From Enterocloster aldenensis (GTDB taxonomy: Bacteria > Bacillota > Clostridia > Lachnospirales > Lachnospiraceae): 21,818 nucleotides of DNA. The notes beneath the pieces are model-generated. The model worked only from the letters and a program-made list of their open reading frames with translations. It ran no database searches and had not been told where the DNA came from. The stretch lies in NCBI RefSeq assembly GCF_003434055.1, contig NZ_QVEX01000033.1, positions 1 through 21,818 of the forward strand. The letters are read 5' to 3'. The translations under genes and the position numbers were made by a program. Positions 16,051 through 21,818 of this stretch are shown piece by piece (the first letter of the stretch is position 1; the number at the start of each line of letters is the position of its first letter).

Positions 16051-17343
16051 ATGAAGAAGTATCTTAGCATTCTGCTTGCAGCAGCCGTTGTTACGGGACT
16101 TGCTGGCTGCGGCGGATCCAACACCGGCACTACCCAGGCACCTGCCACGCAGGCTTCTGAGTCCAAGGCACCCGATGCACAGGCCGACACACAGGCAGAC
16201 GATGCAGAGGAGACCGAGGCATCAGGGACCGGCGATTTCCATATTGGTATCGTAACTGGTTCTGTGTCACAGTCCGAGGACGACAGACGTGGCGCCGAGG
16301 CATTCCAGGCCATGTATGGCGAGGATATGGTTAAACTGGCCATCTATCCCGACAACTTTACCGAGGAACTTGAAACAACCATTCAGACCATTGTTAACCT
16401 TTCCGATGACCCGCAGATGAAGGCGATCATCGTTAACCAGTCTGTTCCAGGTACAACCGAAGCTTTCCGTAAGATTAAAGAAAGCCGCCCGGACATCATC
16501 TGTATCGCAGGTGAGGGTCATGAGGACCTGCCGGAGATCGGAAGCGCCGCAGACCTGGTCTGCAACAACGACTTCGTTGCGCGTGGTTACCTGATCATCC
16601 GTACTGCCCATGAACTGGGCTGCGACACCTTTGTACATATTTCCTTCCCGCGTCATATGGCGTATGAGACCATGAGCCGCCGTGTGGCTGTCATGAAGGA
16701 AGCCTGCAAGGAATTTGGCATGGAATTCGTTCTTGAGACTGCTCCAGACCCAACCTCTGACGTGGGCGTTGCCGGTGCTCAGGCTTACATCCTTGAGAAG
16801 GTTCCGGAGTGGGTTGAGAAATACGGCAAGAACGCTGCCTACTTCTGTACCAACGATGCACATACCGAGCCGCTGCTTAAGCAGCTGATGGAATACGGCG
16901 GCTACTTCATCGAGGCTGACCTTCCTTCACCGCTTATGGGTTATCCAGGCGCACTGGGCATCGATTTGACGGCTGAGGCAGGAGACTTTGATAAGATCCT
17001 TGCCAAGGTTGAGTCCACCATTGTTGAAAAAGGCGGGGCTGACCACTTCGGCACATGGGCTTATTCCTATGGCTACACAACCTCTGCAGGTCTTGCACAG
17101 CACGCCCTGAACGTCCTTAATGGCGAGAGCGAACTGGATGATATCGATGATATTGCCAAGGCTTATCAGGTATTCTCACCAAAGGCTGAGTGGAATGGTT
17201 CCAACTACACCAACGTGGAAACCGGCGTTAAGTTAGACAACGTATTCCTGGTTTATCAGGATACCTATATCATGGGCGATCCCGGACATTTCATGGGCTC
17301 TACACAGATTGAGGTTCCGGAGAAATACTTCACCATTAAGTAA
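16051..17343 (+). CDS. DUF3798-type solute-binding lipoprotein of an ABC importer
   Basis: This is probably the extracellular ligand-capture subunit of the operon's importer. From ATG 16051 (GGAGG 6 nt upstream; the open frame reaching back to 15973 begins inside the -35 box) the protein has 430 residues. It has a lipoprotein signal with lipobox LAGC (Cys20), then a linker of about 35 residues rich in Ala, Thr, Gln, Ser and acidic residues. A type-I periplasmic-binding-protein-like domain follows, starting DFHIGIVTGSVSQSEDDRRGAE. The sequence resembles the family I know as DUF3798 (PF12683, from memory), which has no established ligand. Notable motifs are HISFPRHMAYE, ETAPDPTSDVG and FCTNDAHTEPLL. 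It is the first gene after a strong promoter. Confidence 0.85.
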   Translation: MKKYLSILLAAAVVTGLAGCGGSNTGTTQAPATQASESKAPDAQADTQADDAEETEASGTGDFHIGIVTGSVSQSEDDRRGAEAFQAMYGEDMVKLAIYPDNFTEELETTIQTIVNLSDDPQMKAIIVNQSVPGTTEAFRKIKESRPDIICIAGEGHEDLPEIGSAADLVCNNDFVARGYLIIRTAHELGCDTFVHISFPRHMAYETMSRRVAVMKEACKEFGMEFVLETAPDPTSDVGVAGAQAYILEKVPEWVEKYGKNAAYFCTNDAHTEPLLKQLMEYGGYFIEADLPSPLMGYPGALGIDLTAEAGDFDKILAKVESTIVEKGGADHFGTWAYSYGYTTSAGLAQHALNVLNGESELDDIDDIAKAYQVFSPKAEWNGSNYTNVETGVKLDNVFLVYQDTYIMGDPGHFMGSTQIEVPEKYFTIK

Positions 17344-17369
17344 GACGCTTTATAATACTAAATTTGGAC

Positions 17370-17406
17370 AACAGTGGGGGGAGTTCACTCTCCTCCTGCT
17401 GTTTTT
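17370..17406 (+). terminator. Attenuator-like hairpin between binding-protein and ATPase genes
   Basis: The arms 17370-17383 (AACAGTGGGGGGAG) and 17390-17403 (CTCCTCCTGCTGTT) pair along 14 continuous base pairs, three of them G-U, around a 6-nt loop. The descending arm runs into T5 (17402-17406). It lies 27 nt after the binding-protein stop and 16 nt before the ATPase start. Such hairpins usually give partial termination and protect the upstream message, so the binding protein is made in excess of the membrane parts. Confidence 0.8.
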
Positions 17407-17421
17407 AAGTGGGGCATAACG

Positions 17422-19011
17422 ATGATAAATGACAACACTCCCTTGTTGGAGATGCGGAATATCAAAAAGGATTTCTTTGGGAACCAGGTCCTTACGGATA
17501 TCAACTTCACACTGAAAGCCGGTGAGGTACTGGGCCTTGTAGGCGAAAACGGAGCTGGCAAGAGTACGCTGATGAAGCTCCTTTTCGGTATGGATGTAAT
17601 CAGGGAAACCGGCGGATACGGCGGAGACGTCCTGATTAACGGTGAGAAAGTCAATTTCTCCACGCCGTTTGATGCGCTGAATGCGGGAATTGGCATGGTT
17701 CACCAGGAATTTTCCTTAATACCGGGTTTTACAGCCACGGAAAATATCCTGTTAAACCGTGAACCGATGAAGAAGAATATAATTTCAGAAGTTTTTGGAG
17801 ATAGATTAAATACCCTGGACTATAAGGCAATGGCCGAACGTTCTTCACAGGCCATTGATAAAATGGGCGTAAAGATTGATGCGGATATGGTCATCAGTGA
17901 CATGCCGGTAGGGCATAAGCAGTTTACTGAGATTGCCCGTGAGCTCAGCAAGGAGCAGCTGAAACTGCTGATTCTTGATGAACCCACGGCCGTATTGACT
18001 GAGAAAGAGGCAGAGGCCCTGTTAGATTCAATCCGCGGCATGTCCGCCAAAGGTATTGCCGTGATTTTCATCACTCATCGACTGCATGAGATACTGACCG
18101 TATGCGATACGGTTGTAATCATGCGTGACGGTTATGTTGTAAAGGATGTGCCATCGAAAGAAACGGATGTGGCGGACATTACCAAGTGGATGGTGGGCAG
18201 GAATATCCAGTCCACTGCCAGGGCCGACATCCGGATCAACCCGGATGCCAGGACCATCATGTCCATCCGCAATCTGTGGGTTGACATGCCCGGTGAGACC
18301 GTGCGCAACGTCAACCTGGATATTAAGGAAGGCGAAATCCTTGGAATCGGCGGGCTGGCCGGACAGGGAAAGCTGGGCATTCCCAACGGGGTCATGGGAC
18401 TCTATGAAGCAGGCGGCTCAGTGGAATTCGACGGACATGAGATTCCGCTTAACAACCCAAGGAAATGCCTGGATTCATCCCTTGCCTTTGTTTCCGAGGA
18501 CAGAAGGGACGTGGGACTGCTGCTTGACGAAACACTTGAGTGGAACATTGCGTTTTCCGCCATGCAGATCCAGGACAAATTCCTTAAGAATTATCTGGGC
18601 GGCCTGATTAAGTGGAGGGACGAGAAAGCCATCCATGAGGTGACCCAGAAGTATATTGACGAACTTATGATTAAATGTACCAGTTCCCTGCAGAAGGCCA
18701 AGGAGCTTTCCGGCGGAAACCAGCAGAAGGTGTGCCTGGCCAAGGCATTTGCCCTTGAACCTAAATTCCTGTTTGTATCCGAGCCCACAAGAGGTATTGA
18801 TGTGGGCGCGAAGTCACTGGTTCTGGACGCCCTGAAGAAATTCAACAAAGAACACGGCGTCACGGTGGTCATGATTTCATCCGAGCTGGAAGAACTGCGG
18901 ACAACCTGTGACCGCATTGCGATTGTTTCGGGTGGTAAGATTGCTGGAATCCTGCCGGCGACCGAATCCTCAGAAGAATTCGGCCTGCTCATGGTCAGCC
19001 AGGTTAAATAA
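17422..19011 (+). CDS. Sugar/nucleoside-type ABC transporter ATPase (duplicated, RbsA-like)
   Basis: This energises the importer with two fused nucleotide-binding domains in 529 residues. Domain 1 has an intact Walker A (GENGAGKST, 41-49), a degenerate signature (MPVGHKQ), Walker B LLILDEPT (D186, E187) and a switch His (FITHR). Domain 2 has a broken Walker A (GLAGQGKLG, Leu318 where Ser/Thr is expected), an intact signature LSGGN (429-433), Walker B FVSEPTRG (Ser453 for Asp) and ISSEL in place of the His. One working ATP site (domain 1 Walker motifs with domain 2 signature) is therefore expected. I chose ATG 17422; the frame reaching back to a GTG at 17374 would start inside the hairpin. The ribosome site is weak (GTGGGG). 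Confidence 0.93.
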   Translation: MINDNTPLLEMRNIKKDFFGNQVLTDINFTLKAGEVLGLVGENGAGKSTLMKLLFGMDVIRETGGYGGDVLINGEKVNFSTPFDALNAGIGMVHQEFSLIPGFTATENILLNREPMKKNIISEVFGDRLNTLDYKAMAERSSQAIDKMGVKIDADMVISDMPVGHKQFTEIARELSKEQLKLLILDEPTAVLTEKEAEALLDSIRGMSAKGIAVIFITHRLHEILTVCDTVVIMRDGYVVKDVPSKETDVADITKWMVGRNIQSTARADIRINPDARTIMSIRNLWVDMPGETVRNVNLDIKEGEILGIGGLAGQGKLGIPNGVMGLYEAGGSVEFDGHEIPLNNPRKCLDSSLAFVSEDRRDVGLLLDETLEWNIAFSAMQIQDKFLKNYLGGLIKWRDEKAIHEVTQKYIDELMIKCTSSLQKAKELSGGNQQKVCLAKAFALEPKFLFVSEPTRGIDVGAKSLVLDALKKFNKEHGVTVVMISSELEELRTTCDRIAIVSGGKIAGILPATESSEEFGLLMVSQVK

Positions 19012-19023
19012 GGGGGAGACAGC

Positions 19024-20103
19024 ATGGGAAAAAATGATAATACGACAACAACTCTTGGCTATAAGACAAAAATCAAGGAATTTGTGAATGACTTTGGTCT
19101 GCCAAGATTAATCATCGCCGGGTTCCTTCTGGCGCTCTTTATTCTGGCACCCCTTGTGGGGGCGGACCTTCCTACCCAGATAACCAACACGATTAACCGT
19201 TTCAGCTGGAATGCGGTATTGGTGCTGGCCATGGTGCCCATGGTGCATTCAGGCTGCGGCCTTAACTTCGGTCTTCCTTTAGGTATCATATCAGGCCTTC
19301 TGGGAGCCACCATGTCCATACAGTTCGGTTTTAGCGGACCTATGAGCTTTGTCATGGCTATTTTGATTGCAACGCCTTTTGCCCTGGTGTTTGGCGGCGG
19401 TTATGGCTGGCTGTTAAACAAGATAAAAGGCGGGGAAATGATGATTGCCACCTATGTGGGCTTTTCATCTGTTTCTTTTATGTGTATGATGTGGCTTTTA
19501 CTGCCTTACAGCAGCCCGACCATGGTTTGGGGACTGTCAGGAAAAGGGCTTCGTACCACCATATCACTGGAAGGCTTTTATGACAAGGTCCTGGCTAATT
19601 TCCTTCAGATCCACATTGGACATTTTTCCATACCTGTGGGCAGCCTCCTGTTCTTTGCAGTACTTGCGTTCCTGATGTGGGCATTTCTCCACACAAAGAC
19701 CGGCACGGCCATGACGGCAGTGGGTTCAAACCCGAACTTTGCAAGGGCGTCCGGCATTAACATTGACAAGATGAGAATGCTCTCAGTCATTATGTCCACC
19801 TGGCTTGCCGCGGTTGGCATCCTGATGTATGAGCAGGGCTTTGGGTTCATCCAGCTCTATATGGCGCCGTTTTATATGGCGCTGCCTGCGGTGTCTGCCA
19901 TCCTTATCGGCGGCGCTTCAGTTAACAAGGCGTCCATTACCAACGTCATTATTGGTACCTTCCTGTTCCAGGGTATTGTGACCATGACCCCAACGGTAAT
20001 GAATTCCATGATTCATATGGATATGAGCGAGGTAATCCGTATCGTTGTATCTAACGGTATGATTCTTTACGCTTTAACCAGAAAGACGGAGGGATCTAAA
20101 TGA
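19024..20103 (+). CDS. ABC transporter permease 1 (BPD_transp_2 family)
   Basis: This integral membrane subunit forms half of the translocation pore. The 359-residue protein has about 8-10 hydrophobic segments, starting around 30-48 after a polar N-terminus. It contains GCGLNFGLPLG and GGGYGWLLNKIKGGEMM. The cytoplasmic coupling region of the RbsC/LivH type reads AVGSNPNFARASGINIDKMRM, and the C-terminal part has ALPAVSAILIGGASVNKASI. GGGGGAG lies upstream, 12 nt after the ATPase stop. The stop overlaps permease 2 by 4 nt. The GLNFG motif and coupling region are shared with permease 2, so the two are ancient paralogues likely to pair as a heterodimer. Confidence 0.92.
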   Translation: MGKNDNTTTTLGYKTKIKEFVNDFGLPRLIIAGFLLALFILAPLVGADLPTQITNTINRFSWNAVLVLAMVPMVHSGCGLNFGLPLGIISGLLGATMSIQFGFSGPMSFVMAILIATPFALVFGGGYGWLLNKIKGGEMMIATYVGFSSVSFMCMMWLLLPYSSPTMVWGLSGKGLRTTISLEGFYDKVLANFLQIHIGHFSIPVGSLLFFAVLAFLMWAFLHTKTGTAMTAVGSNPNFARASGINIDKMRMLSVIMSTWLAAVGILMYEQGFGFIQLYMAPFYMALPAVSAILIGGASVNKASITNVIIGTFLFQGIVTMTPTVMNSMIHMDMSEVIRIVVSNGMILYALTRKTEGSK

Positions 20104-21227
20104 GCACAAAACAGAAAAAAAACGGCAGCAACCGAATCGTCGAACTAGCCAGGAATAACTCTGTGCCGCTGATGTTTATCCTTATCTGCGCCGTCTGCAT
20201 TCCGGTATCCGGCTTTTCTCCGGGATACCTGCTTAATGAAATCATGACCAGGCTTGGAAGGAACGCCTTCCTGATCCTCAGCCTTCTGATTCCCATCATG
20301 GCTGGCATGGGCCTGAACTTTGGCATGACGCTGGGAGCCATGGCTGGTCAGATTGGCCTGATTTTTGCTGCTGACTGGCAGATATGGGGGATTCCCGGTA
20401 TTATCCTTGCCATGATCATATCGATTCCCATATCCATCCTGCTGGGTATCTTTTGCGGTAAAATGCTTAACAGGGCAAAAGGCAGGGAGATGATTACCAG
20501 CTATATCATCAGCTTTTTCATGAATGGTTTATACCAGCTGGTGGTTCTGTATATGATGGGTTCCATTATCCCGATCATGCATTCATCCATCAAACTGCCC
20601 AGGGGATATGGCGTCCGCAACACGGTCAGCCTTCTGCATATGAGGCAGTATCTTGATAACCTGCTGGCAATCCGCATTGGAGGCGTTAAGATTCCGGTGC
20701 TGACCCTGATTGTCATCGGTCTTTTATGCCTGTTCATCATATGGTTCAGAAAGACAAAGCTTGGACAGGACATGCGTGCCGTGGGGCAGGACATGGACGT
20801 GGCAGGAGATGCCGGCATCAAGGTGGAGCGGACCAGGATCATTGCCATTGTGATGTCCACGGTTTTTGCCGGCCTTGGCATGGTCATCTATCTGCAGAAT
20901 ATGGGTAATATTTCAACCTACAGTTCCCATACCCAGATAGGTATGTTCTGTATTGCAGCGTTGCTTGTGGGCGGGGCATCCGTGGATAGGGCATCGATTG
21001 GCAACGTATTCCTTGGCGTCATCCTGTTCCATCTGATGTTTATCGTTGCGCCGTCAGCCGGTGCGAAGATAACGGGCGATTCCATGATAGGTGAATATTT
21101 CCGTGTGTTCATTTCTTATGGTGTCATAACGCTGGCTCTTATTATGTATGAAGCAAAAAAACGCAGGGCAAAGGGCAAGGCTGGTCAGATGCTTCAGCTT
21201 GCACAGGATGAGGAGGCGGAGAATTGA
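20100..21227 (+). CDS. ABC transporter permease 2 (BPD_transp_2 family)
   Basis: This is the second pore subunit, 375 residues. Its hydrophobic segments begin at about 18-35 (VPLMFILICAVCIPVSGF). It has GMGLNFGMTLGAMAG (paralogous to GCGLNFGLPLG in permease 1), MLNRAKGREMITSYIISFFMNG, the coupling region AVGQDMDVAGDAGIKVERTRI, and ALLVGGASVDRASIGNV. A basic tail (AKKRRAKGKAG) and acidic end (DEEAEN) are cytoplasmic by the positive-inside rule. It starts at ATG 20100 inside the permease 1 stop (ATGA) and ends inside the TTGA overlap with the next gene. Translational coupling should keep the two permeases equimolar. Confidence 0.92.
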   Translation: MSTKQKKNGSNRIVELARNNSVPLMFILICAVCIPVSGFSPGYLLNEIMTRLGRNAFLILSLLIPIMAGMGLNFGMTLGAMAGQIGLIFAADWQIWGIPGIILAMIISIPISILLGIFCGKMLNRAKGREMITSYIISFFMNGLYQLVVLYMMGSIIPIMHSSIKLPRGYGVRNTVSLLHMRQYLDNLLAIRIGGVKIPVLTLIVIGLLCLFIIWFRKTKLGQDMRAVGQDMDVAGDAGIKVERTRIIAIVMSTVFAGLGMVIYLQNMGNISTYSSHTQIGMFCIAALLVGGASVDRASIGNVFLGVILFHLMFIVAPSAGAKITGDSMIGEYFRVFISYGVITLALIMYEAKKRRAKGKAGQMLQLAQDEEAEN

Positions 21228-21700
21228 AAAAGAAACGTACCATTCTATTCAGGGTGGGAGCGGTCCTACTCCTACTCATTATTGCTGGATTCATGATGCT
21301 CATTGGCCGCGGCCATACGGTATATATTGATAATAAATCCTTTGATTATAACGGCCAGACCTACACCACGCCTTATAAGGTTGTGGTATTCGTGGATGGT
21401 GAACAGGTGGCAAAACTCCGCGACAAGGAGAGGGGCATGGCGACCTGTATTGGGCAGAAGTTCAATATGACGCTTGAAATCACCCAGGAAAAGGGCGGGA
21501 CAGAGGAAACCGTTAATGTGACCCTGGACCTGCCATACCACATGGATGGCATTGCAGTCAACCTTCCTGCATATCTGGCAGGGCTTCCGGAGGAGGCATA
21601 TCTTTCCGAGTTCCAGATTGCTGAGGAAGTGCCTGAAGAGTCAAGTGAGGAAGCTCCTGTAGATGGCGCCATAGATGAGTTCAATATGGGAGATATTTAA
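21224..21700 (+). CDS. Small single-pass membrane protein of the ABC operon, TTG start
   Basis: I cannot assign a function; I half recall a family labelled DUF6672 in such operons, but this is unverified. The 158-residue product has basic KKKR, one TM at about 8-27, and an exported domain of about 130 residues that looks beta-rich (VYIDNKSFDYNGQTYTT, KVVVFVDGEQVAKL, MTLEITQEKGGTEETVNVTL). The C-terminal tail is Glu/Ser-rich, and there is a single Cys in the exported domain. The start is TTG, overlapping the permease stop (TTGA) with AGGAGG 7 nt upstream; no ATG would keep the TM segment whole. Last in the operon, it is a candidate accessory subunit or regulator of the importer. Confidence 0.8.
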   Translation: MKKKRTILFRVGAVLLLLIIAGFMMLIGRGHTVYIDNKSFDYNGQTYTTPYKVVVFVDGEQVAKLRDKERGMATCIGQKFNMTLEITQEKGGTEETVNVTLDLPYHMDGIAVNLPAYLAGLPEEAYLSEFQIAEEVPEESSEEAPVDGAIDEFNMGDI

Positions 21701-21722
21701 ATCCGGTACAATTAATTTCATG

Positions 21723-21757
21723 ATGCAGCCATGGATAAGACATGGCTGCATTTTTTT
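21723..21757 (+). terminator. Terminator of the ABC operon
   Basis: The perfect 11-bp stem ATGCAGCCATG (21723-21733) with CATGGCTGCAT (21741-21751), a 7-nt loop and seven T (21751-21757) form a strong intrinsic terminator closing the five-gene operon. Confidence 0.95.
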
Positions 21758-21779
21758 CTGCGAAAAGTTAAAAAAGTTG

Positions 21780-21808
21780 TTGACAATTGTCGAAGCATCT
21801 GGTAAGAT
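21780..21808 (+). promoter_or_regulatory. Strong promoter at the window end, gene outside
   Basis: A perfect TTGACA (21780-21785) is followed after 17 bp by TAAGAT (21803-21808, 4/6). An A-rich tract at 21762-21775 could act as an UP element. A 10-bp perfect palindrome, GACAATTGTC (21782-21791), overlaps the -35. Only ~10 bases of the transcript are in the window, so the gene it serves cannot be named. Confidence 0.65.
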
Positions 21809-21818
21809 ATCTCTTGCG

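Overview
The window looks like chromosomal DNA of a clostridial Firmicute. The gene order, lipoprotein signals, strong AGGAGG ribosome sites and moderately high GC suggest a Lachnospiraceae (Clostridium cluster XIVa, Enterocloster/bolteae-like) gut anaerobe. That placement is inference from gene content and sequence style; no rRNA is present to confirm it. Every gene I can support lies on the + strand. I see no insertion sequence, prophage gene, CRISPR array, tRNA or rRNA.

Region 1 (1-5547) is the tail of the classical nusA-infB operon: infB (5' end outside the window), rbfA, nrnA, truB and ribF, tightly packed or overlapping. Its oddities are a 30-bp in-frame tandem repeat in the disordered part of infB and a two-tier hairpin between infB and rbfA. 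Region 2 (5548-9223) holds rpsO, with its own promoter, leader and terminator, then pnp behind a hairpin-rich leader, then a small lipoprotein gene closed by a strong terminator. Region 3 (9212-13120) is a translationally coupled trio: gltX, a short UvrD/PcrA-like helicase and a CobO-type corrinoid adenosyltransferase. The gltX promoter -35 box sits inside the preceding terminator. Region 4 (13134-13596) is a single DUF1292 gene with promoter and terminator.

Region 5 (13626-15972) is an OmpR-type response regulator and a membrane histidine kinase overlapping by 4 nt. A two-copy 11-bp-period direct repeat just upstream of the promoter is a plausible autoregulatory site. A 16-codon ORF with a perfect Shine-Dalgarno follows the kinase and overlaps a dyad that may be the operon's terminator.

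Region 6 (15973-21757) is the most interesting part: a complete, poorly characterised ABC importer operon. It encodes a DUF3798-type solute-binding lipoprotein, a duplicated RbsA-like ATPase whose second nucleotide site looks dead, two paralogous permeases, and a small single-pass membrane protein that starts at TTG. It has a near-consensus promoter with a 14-bp perfect palindrome over the expected transcription start, an attenuator-like hairpin between the binding-protein gene and the ATPase gene, and a strong terminator at the end. The ligand is unknown. Nothing in the flanking genes (no kinase, isomerase, hydrolase or nucleoside enzyme) reveals it. The window ends in a second strong promoter with an A-rich upstream tract, whose gene lies outside.
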